A stretch of 64,000 nucleotides of DNA from Hydrogenophaga sp. (GTDB lineage: Bacteria; Pseudomonadota; Gammaproteobacteria; Burkholderiales; Burkholderiaceae_C), in assembly GCF_019264445.1 (NCBI RefSeq), contig NZ_JAHVAB010000058.1, positions 110,962 through 174,961 on the forward strand, read 5' to 3'. Both the position numbers and the translations under genes were made by a program. This document shows positions 1 to 8,181 of this stretch, in pieces. Numbering within the stretch: the first letter of the stretch is position 1; each line of letters starts with the position of its first letter. The notes under the pieces are model-generated. The model did not search any database. It was not told the DNA's origin and saw only the letters and a program-made list of their open reading frames with translations.

Positions 1-1
1 G

Positions 2-1465
2 CTCGTGCTCGGTGGTGGCCCTGGTGGCTACAGCGCGGCCTTCCGCGCGGCCGACCTGGGGCTGAAGGTCGTGCTGGTCGAGCGCTACGCCACCCTTGGC
101 GGCGTGTGTCTGAACGTGGGTTGCATCCCGTCCAAGGCGCTGCTGCACGTGGCCGCCGTCATGGACGAGGTCAGCCACATGGCCGACCTCGGGGTGGACT
201 TCGGCGCGCCCAAGCTCGACATCGACAAGCTGCGCGGCCACAAGGAAAAGGTGATCGGCAAGCTCACCGGCGGCCTGGCGGCCATGGCCAAGATGCGCAA
301 GGTGACCACCGTGCGCGGTGTCGGCAGCTTCGTGGGCGCCAACCACCTTGAGGTGGAAGAGACCACGGGCGCCACCGGCCAGGAGAAGACGGGCAAGAAG
401 CAGGTGGTCGCCTTCAAGAAGGCCATCATCGCGGCCGGCAGTCAGGCGGTTCGCCTGCCGTTCATGCCCGACGATCCACGCGTCGTGGACAGCACGGGCG
501 CGCTGGCGCTCAAGGAAGTGCCCAAGCGCATGCTCATCCTGGGCGGCGGCATCATTGGCCTGGAGATGGGCACGGTCTACAGCACGCTGGGCGCTCGCCT
601 GGATGTGGTGGAAATGATGGACGGGCTCATGCAGGGTGCCGACCGTGACCTGGTGAAGATCTGGCAGAAGATGAACGCCAAGCGCTTTGACAACATCATG
701 TTGAAGACCAAGACGGTGGGAGCGAAGGCCACGCCGGCGGGCATCGAAGTGACGTTTGCGCCTGCCGAAGAAGGCGGGACGGCGCCGGCACCGCAGGTCT
801 ATGACCTGGTGCTGCAGGCCGTGGGCCGCACGCCCAACGGCAAGAAGATCGGCGCGGAGAAAGCGGGTGTGGCGGTAAGCGAGCGCGGCTTCATCAACGT
901 CGACATCCAGATGCGCACCAACGTGCCGCACATCTTTGCCATCGGCGACATCGTGGGCCAGCCCATGCTGGCGCACAAGGCGGTGCACGAGGCGCATGTG
1001 GCGGCGGAGGTGATCGCCGGCGAGCTGCAGGGCAACAAGGAGCTGGCCGCGGCCGCGTTCAATGCCCGCGTGATTCCGAGCGTGGCTTACACCGACCCCG
1101 AAGTGGCCTGGGTGGGTCTCACTGAAGACCAGGCCAAGGCGCAGGGCATCAAGGTGAAGAAGGGCTTGTTCCCCTGGACGGCATCGGGCCGCGCCATTGC
1201 GAACGGCCGCGACGAGGGCGTCACCAAGCTGCTGTTTGACGATTCACCCGAGGCCCACGGCCACGGCAAGATCCTGGGCGGTGGCATGGTCGGCACGCAC
1301 GCGGGCGACATGATTGGTGAGATCGCGCTGGCCATCGAGATGGGCGCTGATGCGGTGGACATCGGCAAGACGATTCACCCGCACCCGACGCTGGGCGAGA
1401 GCATCGGCATGGCGGCCGAGATTGCGCACGGTTCGTGCACGGACGTGCCGCCGCAGCGCAAGTAA
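2..1465 (+). CDS. lpdA: Dihydrolipoyl dehydrogenase (E3), 5' partial
   Basis: FAD-dependent E3 subunit that reoxidises dihydrolipoamide with NAD+. The open frame enters from the left edge, so the true start lies outside the window. The visible part starts at the FAD-binding glycine motif (LGGGPGGYSAA), followed by the redox disulfide motif GGVCLNVGCIPSK, the NAD-binding motif LGGGIIGLEMG, the second FAD motif AIGDIVGQPMLAHKA, and the C-terminal HPHPTLGES segment with the active-site His/Glu. It differs clearly from the second E3 gene at 15.8 kb, which belongs to the 2-oxoglutarate dehydrogenase operon, so this copy probably serves pyruvate dehydrogenase. That assignment is inferred, because the upstream neighbours and any N-terminal lipoyl domain cannot be seen. 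A strong terminator follows. Confidence 0.93.
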   Translation, partial: LVLGGGPGGYSAAFRAADLGLKVVLVERYATLGGVCLNVGCIPSKALLHVAAVMDEVSHMADLGVDFGAPKLDIDKLRGHKEKVIGKLTGGLAAMAKMRKVTTVRGVGSFVGANHLEVEETTGATGQEKTGKKQVVAFKKAIIAAGSQAVRLPFMPDDPRVVDSTGALALKEVPKRMLILGGGIIGLEMGTVYSTLGARLDVVEMMDGLMQGADRDLVKIWQKMNAKRFDNIMLKTKTVGAKATPAGIEVTFAPAEEGGTAPAPQVYDLVLQAVGRTPNGKKIGAEKAGVAVSERGFINVDIQMRTNVPHIFAIGDIVGQPMLAHKAVHEAHVAAEVIAGELQGNKELAAAAFNARVIPSVAYTDPEVAWVGLTEDQAKAQGIKVKKGLFPWTASGRAIANGRDEGVTKLLFDDSPEAHGHGKILGGGMVGTHAGDMIGEIALAIEMGADAVDIGKTIHPHPTLGESIGMAAEIAHGSCTDVPPQRK

Positions 1466-1480
1466 ACCGCCTCTGTCTGC

Positions 1481-1519
1481 AAAAAAGCCGCCAGCCCTCG
1501 CGGGCTGGCGGCTTTTTTT
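1481..1519. terminator. Bidirectional Rho-independent terminator
   Basis: An 11-bp perfect GC-rich stem (arms 1487-1497 and 1502-1512, loop TCGC) is followed by seven T on the plus strand and preceded by six A, which read as T on the minus strand. It lies between convergent genes, lpdA (+) and the hydrolase gene (-), and can serve both. Confidence 0.93.
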
Positions 1520-1531
1520 CATGGGCGTCGG

Positions 1532-2881
1532 TCAGCGGGGCGCGACGCGGCTGGCCAACGGTGCGCTGCGGTAGTCGGGCAGCAGGCGGCAGGTGTTGCC
1601 ATAGGCCGCCTCGTAGCCTTTGCACAGGCTGGCCACGCTTTGGGGCGTCGGCTTGTCTCCCTTGTCGATCCATTGCAGCAAAGCGGTGAACAGCGCCGGG
1701 TACTGCGGCTCGCTCAGGAAGCTGTGCTCGGACTCATCGCTGAAGGTCTGCACCAGCAAGGCGCCATTGCCCGCGCGCTCGACGGTCTCGCGGTACGCCG
1801 ACTCGAGTTCGACGAAGGCGGTGGGATCGTTGATGGCGTGCAGCGAAAGCACGGGCATGTTGATGCGGCCTTCGGGGTCGCTGTCCTTGGCCAGTTCCGC
1901 CACAGCGACGGGGTCGGCCGTGTAGCGCAACACGCCGGCGTTCAAGGCCGCGTCATCGCTGGATCCCTGGTACCGGACGTTGGCGTTGTTGAACGGGTTG
2001 CGGTTGCCCAGGCGGAGCTGCGTCAGGTCGCGAAACAGCCAGGTCGCCCAGTTGAGGTGGCCGATCAGCGAGCGCTCGGGAATCTGGATGACGTTCACGA
2101 TCGTGGCCAGGTTGGCCTTCTGCTGTTCGCTGCGCTGGGCGGCGGGTTTGCGCACGCCGGTGCACTCGTCCACACGGGCGGCCAGTTGGGCCCGCGTCAG
2201 ACTGGCGTTCATCGGCAGGCCTTGCCAGAGCGGGTACTGCGGCTCGTCCGGCTTGGGGTGGTTTTTGCAGACGTACTGGTACACCACGCGCAAGTCGATC
2301 CGGAAATCGTACGCCCGTGTGCCGCCGCCCAGCACGCCGCTGGTGAGCAGCATGCCGTCGTAAGGGCCCTTCACCGGGCCATTGGGGCCCTCGACCGTGG
2401 CGTACATCTCGGCGCCTTTGGCCGCGACCGATGCGCCGTAGCTTTGACCGTGCAGGATGGTGCGGCGAGGAGGGCCGAAATGCTTGACGAAGATGCGCCG
2501 CACGCGCTCGGTGTCTTCAGCGGCCATGCTCACGCCGAAGCCGCCGCGCCGGTAGGTGGCCCCCGCCCACGCGTGGCCGGCCTTGACGGTGATGGCCCAG
2601 CGCTTGAGGTCTTCTTCACCGCGATCCAGCGTGGCGGGTCCCGTATCCGCGGGGCCGCCGTGGGCGTGCACCACCAGCACACCGGTCTGCGGTTTCCAGC
2701 CGGCCGGCACGGCGATCCAGTAGAACCCACCGAGGCCGTCTTCACCGACGTGGCATGTCGCGCCGGTCGGTACCTCGGTCGGACACGCATGGGGTTTCGG
2801 GTCGGTGGGCTGTGCATGGGCCAGGCCCATGTGACCGGTGAAGGCGGCGAGCGCCAGCCATGCGAGGGGGCGGATGTGCAC
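1532..2881 (-). CDS. Secreted alpha/beta-hydrolase
   Basis: Exported serine hydrolase of unknown substrate. Residues 1-23 form a signal peptide ending AHA. The fold is suggested by an oxyanion-type HAHGGP motif (about 72-77) and a nucleophile elbow GQSYG (Ser147); Asp352 (HAINDP) and His386 (SDESEHSF) are plausible remaining triad members. At 449 residues it is longer than a minimal hydrolase and resembles prolyl-oligopeptidase/tannase-like families. The start is a GTG with a good AAGGAG ribosome-binding site six bases upstream. It is divergent from the LysR gene at 2978, which may control it. Lipase, esterase or peptidase activity cannot be told apart from sequence alone. Confidence 0.75.
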   Translation of the reverse strand: MHIRPLAWLALAAFTGHMGLAHAQPTDPKPHACPTEVPTGATCHVGEDGLGGFYWIAVPAGWKPQTGVLVVHAHGGPADTGPATLDRGEEDLKRWAITVKAGHAWAGATYRRGGFGVSMAAEDTERVRRIFVKHFGPPRRTILHGQSYGASVAAKGAEMYATVEGPNGPVKGPYDGMLLTSGVLGGGTRAYDFRIDLRVVYQYVCKNHPKPDEPQYPLWQGLPMNASLTRAQLAARVDECTGVRKPAAQRSEQQKANLATIVNVIQIPERSLIGHLNWATWLFRDLTQLRLGNRNPFNNANVRYQGSSDDAALNAGVLRYTADPVAVAELAKDSDPEGRINMPVLSLHAINDPTAFVELESAYRETVERAGNGALLVQTFSDESEHSFLSEPQYPALFTALLQWIDKGDKPTPQSVASLCKGYEAAYGNTCRLLPDYRSAPLASRVAPR

Positions 2882-2944
2882 GTTTGTCTCCTTGTGTGGG
2901 TGCGAAACACGGCACGATAGGCGGACCTCAACCTTGCGTCAAAT

Positions 2945-2968
2945 ATACTGAAACGCCATTTTCAATAT
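2945..2968. promoter_or_regulatory. Inverted repeat in the LysR divergent region
   Basis: Arms ATACTGAAA and TTTCAATAT match at 8 of 9 positions around a 6-base spacer. The repeat ends nine bases before the lysR start codon, in the AT-rich region between the divergent hydrolase and lysR genes. LysR regulators usually bind such interrupted dyads next to their own gene, so autoregulation is a reasonable inference. Confidence 0.45.
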
Positions 2969-2977
2969 CTGAAAGAT

Positions 2978-3925
2978 ATGGAGTTTCGCCACCTTCGCTA
3001 TTTCCTCGCGGTTGCGCAAGCGGGTCACATGACGCGCGCGGCCGAGCGCCTGGGCATTCAGCAGCCACCGCTGAGCCTGCAGATCAAGGCGCTGGAGAAA
3101 GCGCTGGGCGTGACCTTGTTTCATCGGCATCCCAAAGGCGTGACCTTGTCCGATGCAGGCCGGGTGTTTGAAGTGGAGGCCCGGCGGCTGGTCGACGACA
3201 TGGAGGCGATGCGCACGCGCATGGCGCGCGTGGCGCGCGGTGAAGAGGGCGAACTCAACGTCGGCTTCACGAGTTCGGCTGCGGCGCACGCATTCACACC
3301 CGAAACCCTGCGGGCCTGCCGGCGGGCGTGGCCAGGCATCGCGTTGTCGATCCGCGAAGACCACGCCGCAGGCATCACGGAAGCGGTGGAGGCCGGGCGG
3401 CTGCACTGCGGGCTGATTCGTGTGCCCGTGTCGCAGCCACCCAGCCTGACGTTTGAGGTGCTTCTGCGAGAGCCCGTGCTGGTTGCATTGCCTGGCGACC
3501 ACGCGCTGGCGACCCGCCGCAGACCAAAGGCCCTGAAGTTGACGGAGCTGAAGGATGAGGGGTTTGTGCTGGTGCGCCAACCCGGCGCTCCAGGCCTCTA
3601 CGCCAACCTCCTCGCGCTTTGTGAGACGCGCGGTTTTCGCCCGCGTGTGGTGGCCGAAGTGGAGCGCATGGTGTCCAGCCTGAATCTGGTGGCTGCAGGG
3701 GCGGGTGTGGCGGTGGTGCCGGCGTCCATGCGCGGCTTGCACGCGCACGCGGTGGCGTATCTGCCGCTGATCGATGGCGCGCCGCTGGATGCACCTTTGA
3801 CCTTGGTCTACCGCACGCAAGACGCCAGCGGGCCCGTGTCCCATTTCCTCAAGATGGCACGCGACACGGCGCGCAGCTCGCAGCCGCAAACGCCCTCGCG
3901 CATCAGCGTGGATACCGCGTCATGA
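2978..3925 (+). CDS. LysR family transcriptional regulator
   Basis: Typical LysR regulator of 315 residues. The N-terminal winged helix-turn-helix spans residues 1-60 (MEFRHLRYFLAV, then the recognition region AAERLGIQQPPLSLQIKALE). A periplasmic-binding-like effector domain spans about 90-295. Its stop codon overlaps the start of the following Bug-type solute-binding protein gene (ATGA), so the two are translationally coupled. This pairing is common in Comamonadaceae and Bordetella and suggests that the regulator responds to the organic acid bound by its partner. The effector is unknown. Confidence 0.93.
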   Translation: MEFRHLRYFLAVAQAGHMTRAAERLGIQQPPLSLQIKALEKALGVTLFHRHPKGVTLSDAGRVFEVEARRLVDDMEAMRTRMARVARGEEGELNVGFTSSAAAHAFTPETLRACRRAWPGIALSIREDHAAGITEAVEAGRLHCGLIRVPVSQPPSLTFEVLLREPVLVALPGDHALATRRRPKALKLTELKDEGFVLVRQPGAPGLYANLLALCETRGFRPRVVAEVERMVSSLNLVAAGAGVAVVPASMRGLHAHAVAYLPLIDGAPLDAPLTLVYRTQDASGPVSHFLKMARDTARSSQPQTPSRISVDTAS

Positions 3926-4893
3926 CGTTTTCTCGCCGGCGCTGGCTGGCCGCGGCGCTGGCGCTGCCTGCCTTGTGTGACGCCGCCGCCCAGTCGCCGT
4001 GGCCCATGCCCGGGCTGCGCATCGTGGTGGTGTATCCACCCGGTGGTCTCAGTGACGGCGTGGCACGGGCGCTGGCGGATCGACTGACCACGACGCTGGG
4101 TGTGCCTGTGCGCGTGGAGCATCGTGCAGGTGGCGGCGGCAGCGTGGGCATGCAGGCATTGGCACGGTCGGCGCCCGATGGCCTCACGCTGGCTTTTTCG
4201 GCGGTCAGTCCGCTCACCTTGCGACCGCATCTGGGCACCGTCGGGTACGACCCGCTGCATGACATCGTCCCGGTGGCAAGCGTGATGCTCACGCCAGTGG
4301 TGATCGTGGGCACGCCAGCGTTTTCGGGGTCGCGGTTTGCCGATGTGCTGGCACAGGCGAGGGCGCGGCCGCACGCACTGCGGTGGGCCACCTCCGGGCT
4401 GGCCACCGCCGGACATCTGGTGCTGGAGCAGGTGCAGATGGGCAGCGGCATTCAGGTGACGCACATCCCCTACAAGGGTGGCGGGCAGCAGCTGACAGAT
4501 GCACTGGGTGGCCAGTTCGAGCTCTTGTCGACGAATGTGGCGCTCGCACAGTTGCGCTACATGGAGTCAGGGCGTTTCAAGCCTTTGGCGGTGGGCGCGC
4601 CCGAGCGCCTAGCCGTGCTGCCGCAGGTCCCCACCTTTGCCGAACTGGGCCTGCCGCAGGCCAACATCACGTCGTTGTTCGGTCTGTTTGCCCCGGCGGG
4701 TACGCCAGCGGCGGTGCTCGACCGGTTGAACGGCGAAATCAACGCCGCCGTCCAGACGCCGGGCATTCAGGAGCGGCTGCTCGCGTCCGACAACTTGCCG
4801 GCCACGATGGACCGTGCCGCATTTGCGAGGCTCATTCGTGAAGAGTGGGTCAGCAACCGGCGACTCAGGGGCGCCGGCATCCGCATGGAGTAG
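3922..4893 (+). CDS. Tripartite tricarboxylate transporter (Bug family) substrate-binding protein
   Basis: Periplasmic solute-binding protein of the TctC/Bug family, 323 residues. The N-terminus (MTFSRRRWLAAALALPAL) is an export signal with a twin-arginine-like SRRRW; cleavage is likely near residue 23. Family motifs include VVYPPGGLSDGVARALAD, the RAGGGGSVG loop, and HIPYKGGGQQLTDALGGQ. No TctA or TctB membrane subunits are in the window, as is usual for the many orphan Bug proteins of Burkholderiales, so the ligand (probably a carboxylate) and the membrane partner are unknown. It is coupled to the upstream lysR gene by a 4-bp overlap. Confidence 0.9.
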   Translation: MTFSRRRWLAAALALPALCDAAAQSPWPMPGLRIVVVYPPGGLSDGVARALADRLTTTLGVPVRVEHRAGGGGSVGMQALARSAPDGLTLAFSAVSPLTLRPHLGTVGYDPLHDIVPVASVMLTPVVIVGTPAFSGSRFADVLAQARARPHALRWATSGLATAGHLVLEQVQMGSGIQVTHIPYKGGGQQLTDALGGQFELLSTNVALAQLRYMESGRFKPLAVGAPERLAVLPQVPTFAELGLPQANITSLFGLFAPAGTPAAVLDRLNGEINAAVQTPGIQERLLASDNLPATMDRAAFARLIREEWVSNRRLRGAGIRME

Positions 4894-4918
4894 TGGATCA
4901 GAGGCCGGGCGCTCGGCG

Positions 4919-4941
4919 AGGGCGGGCGGGGTTCCCGCCCT
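4919..4941. terminator. GC hairpin between convergent genes
   Basis: Arms AGGGCGGG (4919-4926) and CCCGCCCT (4934-4941) enclose a 7-base loop. It lies between the convergent Bug gene and the NlpC/P60 gene. There is no T-run, so termination without Rho is doubtful. Confidence 0.35.
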
Positions 4942-4949
4942 TGCGGGGG

Positions 4950-5501
4950 TCAGGGGTTGCCGTCTGCGGGCTGGACGCGCCGCGCGCCGTTGAAACGCTT
5001 GTTCCAGTAGGCCATGCGCATGTCTTCCATGCGCACTTGCGCGCCGCTGCGTGGCGAATGGATGAACTTGCCGTCACCCACGTAGATGCCCACATGGCTG
5101 AAGGCGCGGCGCATGGTGTTGAAGAACACCAGGTCACCCGGCTTGAGTTCGCTGCGGTCAATGGTCTGGGTGGCGGCGGCCTGCTCGTCGGACCGCCGGG
5201 GCAGGATCTTGCCGAGAGACTGTTCGTACACGGCGCGCACGAAACCACTGCAGTCGAAGCCCGTTTCCGCACTGTTGCCGCCATAGCGATAGGGCACGTC
5301 GAGGAAGGCCATGGCGTTGATCACCAGGCTGGAGGCTTGTTCGCTCACGGTGTCACGGGCGTGCTGCACCTGCTGGCCGATGCGGGCCATGAGACCTTTG
5401 TCGTTGAGCAGGGTGTCCATGTCTTCGTAAGCGCCATTGCCCGGCGCGGCATGCACCAGGGCAGAGCAACTCAACAGAAGGGCAGGGAGCCAGCGCGTCA
5501 T
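4950..5501 (-). CDS. C40 family (NlpC/P60) cell-wall peptidase
   Basis: Secreted endopeptidase that probably cuts peptidoglycan stem peptides. From the ATG at 5501 the product is 183 residues with a signal peptide MTRWLPALLLSCSALVHA. The NlpC/P60 core shows the catalytic Cys84 in the DCSGFV motif, His136 in FSHVGIYVG, and His148 in FIHSPRSG as the third residue. The open frame extends 18 codons upstream to a TTG, but the ATG places a proper signal peptide at the N-terminus and is preferred. No SH3 or LysM targeting domain is present. It stands alone between other transcription units. Confidence 0.87.
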   Translation of the reverse strand: MTRWLPALLLSCSALVHAAPGNGAYEDMDTLLNDKGLMARIGQQVQHARDTVSEQASSLVINAMAFLDVPYRYGGNSAETGFDCSGFVRAVYEQSLGKILPRRSDEQAAATQTIDRSELKPGDLVFFNTMRRAFSHVGIYVGDGKFIHSPRSGAQVRMEDMRMAYWNKRFNGARRVQPADGNP

Positions 5502-5576
5502 CTGGGGGAGGTTATCGGCGCTGCTGCTGGAAGTCAAGCGAGAATGCGAAGACAACTCTTTGATTTACAACAACTT

Positions 5577-7238
5577 TCAGAGTGGCCTGCCGACGTCGAG
5601 CGGCCTTTTCGACGGAAGGGTGCCCGTGACCGACGGAAGATCGATCATCACGGGCTGTCCCGGCGTTGTGCATCCGGTGTCGCAGCACTTGCCGGGTTGC
5701 CGGTTCCGGGTGATGGCGCGTGCGGGATCGTGCGGCGCTGCGGTGGCGCTGCCGTCGGCTGCCACGCCGCGTTCCAGCAGGCGCTCCACCAGTTCCACCT
5801 TGTTGCCCACCGGGTAGTGGCGCCAGATTTCCTGCTTCATGGCCGCCGGAGACCCACCGCCGTGCAGGCTGATCACGCTGTACCAGCCCCCCTGGTAGCC
5901 CGCCGTCAGGTCTTCCAGAAAGCGCGCGGTCTGGATGCGCTGCTCGTAGGGCACATCCGGGTTGGCCCGCAGCACCTCCGAAAGCTGTGCGCCTGTGTGC
6001 GGGTTGTGGTCTTCATCCGGGCCCGGCAAGGTGACGATCAGGCCGCCGCTGACGTAGTGGGCGATGCGGTGCATGTCGTAGATTTGGGTGGCCAGCAGCA
6101 GCTTGCCGATGTTGGAGAACACCGGATCGGGCATGTAGGTGTGGCTGTGCTCGTCGGCCTTGCCGTAGACACTGGCGGCCACGCCGCACGCGTAGAAGCC
6201 CTCGGTGATGGTGATGAGCTCCACCATCTGCTCGCGCAGGTGGCTTTCCTTGCCAGGGTCAAAGCCATTGGCCTCGCACATCAAGGCCCCGGCGCCGATC
6301 AGCAGGTCGCCGAATCCCGCGCGCGCGCCGATGCAGGTGTGGCGGTGGTGGGTGGCGTAGCTGTACGTGAGGTGACCGGTGTGCTCCCATTCGCCGGCGT
6401 AGAACACGCGCTCCCATGGAACGAGCACGCGGTCGAAGATGCACACGCCTGTGCTTTGCCCGTACCGGCGGCTGAACAAGGCCTCGCCATGTTCCACCTT
6501 GTCGCCGGGCCGGCCGGCCGGGCGGGCCACGATGGTCAGGCCTGGCGCATCGACCGGGACCGCGCAGCACACGGCGAAGTCGGCGTCCTCACGGCCCATG
6601 TTGCGACAGGGCATGACCAGCAATTCATGGACGTAGGGCGCGCCGGTGACGATGGCCTTGGTGCCGCTGATGACGATGCCTTTGGCGTTGCGCTCCACCA
6701 CATGAACGTAGCTGTCGACGTTGGCCTGCTCGTGCGGGCGGCGGCTGCGGTCGCCCTTGGCGTCGGTCATGGCGATGCCCAGCGTGAGGTCCTGGTCTTG
6801 CACGCGGTGCAGGTAGTTCAGGAAACGCGCGGTGTTTTCGGTGGTACCGCGAGCGTCATCGATGCGCGCCGAGACCTGGCCGATCGCGTTGAGCGCGTCG
6901 TGGGTGAGGTAGCGCTGGGCACAGCCGGTTTCCTGGCACACGAGGCGCACCGCCTCCAGCTTGTTCAGCAAATCACCGCTGCTGGTGTTGATGTGGGTCA
7001 GTCGGTTGACGGTGCGGCCGCTGGTGGATTGCACCGCCGTCATCAATGGCGCATACCGGGGTTGCAGTGCGAGGTCATAGGTGAGGGCGATGGCGTTGAT
7101 GCCCGGCTGCAAGGCAGGGTCGTCGGCCACGCTGGTGACCACACGGCCATCGACGAACACGTGGGGTTTGAGTCTGCGCAAGGACTCCCGAAAGTCCTGG
7201 CCACTCATCATCATCGCGGCGCTGGCCGAACTGTTCAT
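5577..7238 (-). CDS. 4-Hydroxyphenylacetate 3-hydroxylase (HpaB) family protein
   Basis: Member of the fold shared by FADH2-dependent 4-hydroxyphenylacetate 3-monooxygenase (HpaB) and 4-hydroxybutyryl-CoA dehydratase. Conserved blocks include LTYDLALQPRY, SYVHVVERNAKGIVISGTKA, FDRVLVPWERVF, and IGARAGFGDLLIGAGALM. In the dehydratases an iron-sulfur cluster uses a CxxxC pair; here the corresponding segment reads GCAQRY (Cys106, Tyr110), so the second ligand seems absent. That favours a hydroxylase, but the alignment is from memory. At 553 residues it exceeds the family's usual 480-520 because of a C-terminal tail of about 55 residues with Cys518, Cys519 and Cys523. No HpaC-type flavin reductase gene is adjacent. 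Ribosome-binding site GAGGAG. It is divergent from a TetR gene that probably represses it. Confidence 0.75.
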   Translation of the reverse strand: MNSSASAAMMMSGQDFRESLRRLKPHVFVDGRVVTSVADDPALQPGINAIALTYDLALQPRYAPLMTAVQSTSGRTVNRLTHINTSSGDLLNKLEAVRLVCQETGCAQRYLTHDALNAIGQVSARIDDARGTTENTARFLNYLHRVQDQDLTLGIAMTDAKGDRSRRPHEQANVDSYVHVVERNAKGIVISGTKAIVTGAPYVHELLVMPCRNMGREDADFAVCCAVPVDAPGLTIVARPAGRPGDKVEHGEALFSRRYGQSTGVCIFDRVLVPWERVFYAGEWEHTGHLTYSYATHHRHTCIGARAGFGDLLIGAGALMCEANGFDPGKESHLREQMVELITITEGFYACGVAASVYGKADEHSHTYMPDPVFSNIGKLLLATQIYDMHRIAHYVSGGLIVTLPGPDEDHNPHTGAQLSEVLRANPDVPYEQRIQTARFLEDLTAGYQGGWYSVISLHGGGSPAAMKQEIWRHYPVGNKVELVERLLERGVAADGSATAAPHDPARAITRNRQPGKCCDTGCTTPGQPVMIDLPSVTGTLPSKRPLDVGRPL

Positions 7239-7274
7239 ATGCTTGTCTCCTCTTCAGCAAATGGAATGGCTGTT

Positions 7275-7288
7275 GAATGAATTCGTTC
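7275..7288. promoter_or_regulatory. Palindrome upstream of the HpaB-like gene
   Basis: The 14-bp site GAATGAATTCGTTC is symmetric at 12 of 14 positions. It lies 37 bases upstream of the HpaB-like start, in the divergent region shared with tetR. It may be a second operator, or simply an AT-rich promoter feature. Confidence 0.3.
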
Positions 7289-7302
7289 TTGTTTTTAAAT
7301 TT

Positions 7303-7320
7303 AAACACTGTTCAATGTTT
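7303..7320. promoter_or_regulatory. Candidate TetR operator
   Basis: Arms AAACACTG and CAATGTTT pair at 7 of 8 positions around a central TT. The size and symmetry are typical of TetR-family operators, and it lies midway in the AT-rich region between the divergent HpaB-like gene and tetR. A related half (TTGTTCAA) follows at about 7328-7335. Binding is inferred from position and symmetry only. Confidence 0.5.
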
Positions 7321-7377
7321 TATGCAATTGTTCAAATTTGAAGATCGGATGTGCAATGCCAGCGATAAACTGTGCCC

Positions 7378-8112
7378 ATGAACGTTCTTTTGCATGAGCT
7401 CACGCCAGTACCTTCAGCGGCGCAGACCGAAGCGGCACGGGTTCAAAGGCACCAGCGACAGCAGCGTCAGGCCGCCATGTCCGACTCGCGGCGTGCCCTG
7501 GTGCTGGAGGCGGCGCGCAGCGTATTTGCCGAGAAGGGGGTCGAGGGCGCGAGCATTCGCGAGATTGCCAAGCGGGCCGGTTACACGCCCGGGGCGATCT
7601 ACAGCTATTTCGACAGCAAAGAGGCGATCTACGCGGCCTTGCTGGCCGAGTCGCTGGAGCGCTTGAATCACACGGTGTCCAACGCCAAGCCGCCACGCCC
7701 TGGGGCAGCGCTCACCTTGGCGGTCAAGGCCCGGGCGTGGTTTGACTTCTACGCCCGCAACCCCCGCGACCTGGACCTGGGCTTCTACCTGGTGCAGGGC
7801 CTGGCCCCGCGCGGGCTCACCAGCGAGTTGAACCAGCAGCTGAATGGCCGCCTTCATGACGCGCTGCGCCCTTGCGAGCAGGCGTTGCAGGCCATGGGCC
7901 AGTCTGCCGAGGCGGCCCTGCGCGAGAACACAGCCCTGTTTGCGCACGGCGTGGGCTTGCTGCTGCTGCAGCACACAGGGCGTATCCGCATGTTCGGGCA
8001 ATCGCCCGAGGCGCTCTTTCAGGCGTATGTGGATCATCTCGTGGCGCGAACCGCGCCCGGAGGGGACACCTCTGCGCGGGCGCTGGATCAACCCGATCTG
8101 TTCGGAGGCTGA
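7378..8112 (+). CDS. TetR/AcrR family transcriptional regulator
   Basis: One-component repressor of 244 residues. The DNA-binding domain follows an unusual 33-residue polar extension rich in Gln and Arg: ALVLEAARSVFAEKGVEGAS, then IREIAKRAGYTPGAIYSYF as the helix-turn-helix. The C-terminal part is a helical ligand domain of TetR_C type. The ATG at 7378 is chosen; a GTG two codons earlier and an internal ATG at 7477 are alternatives, and the internal one would remove the extension. It faces the HpaB-like gene across about 140 AT-rich bases with two palindromes, so local control of that gene and of itself is likely. Confidence 0.9.
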   Translation: MNVLLHELTPVPSAAQTEAARVQRHQRQQRQAAMSDSRRALVLEAARSVFAEKGVEGASIREIAKRAGYTPGAIYSYFDSKEAIYAALLAESLERLNHTVSNAKPPRPGAALTLAVKARAWFDFYARNPRDLDLGFYLVQGLAPRGLTSELNQQLNGRLHDALRPCEQALQAMGQSAEAALRENTALFAHGVGLLLLQHTGRIRMFGQSPEALFQAYVDHLVARTAPGGDTSARALDQPDLFGG

Positions 8113-8181
8113 GGCGCGGGCAAAGGGATGCCCTCATGGCCTGCCAGAATCCTGCTTTTGCCCACGCCTTGAATTGAAAGA

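Noticed and set aside
2..1465. Recent duplication of lpdA, because two E3 genes are in the window
   Set aside because: The two proteins differ throughout, including in the loop next to the redox-active cysteines, and belong to different dehydrogenase complexes; an old divergence.
4845..7280. Plus-strand open frame of about 811 codons opposite the HpaB-like and NlpC genes
   Set aside because: It spans two well-supported minus-strand genes and an intergenic region, with low-complexity, Gly/Val/His-rich composition and no motif; a codon-bias shadow.
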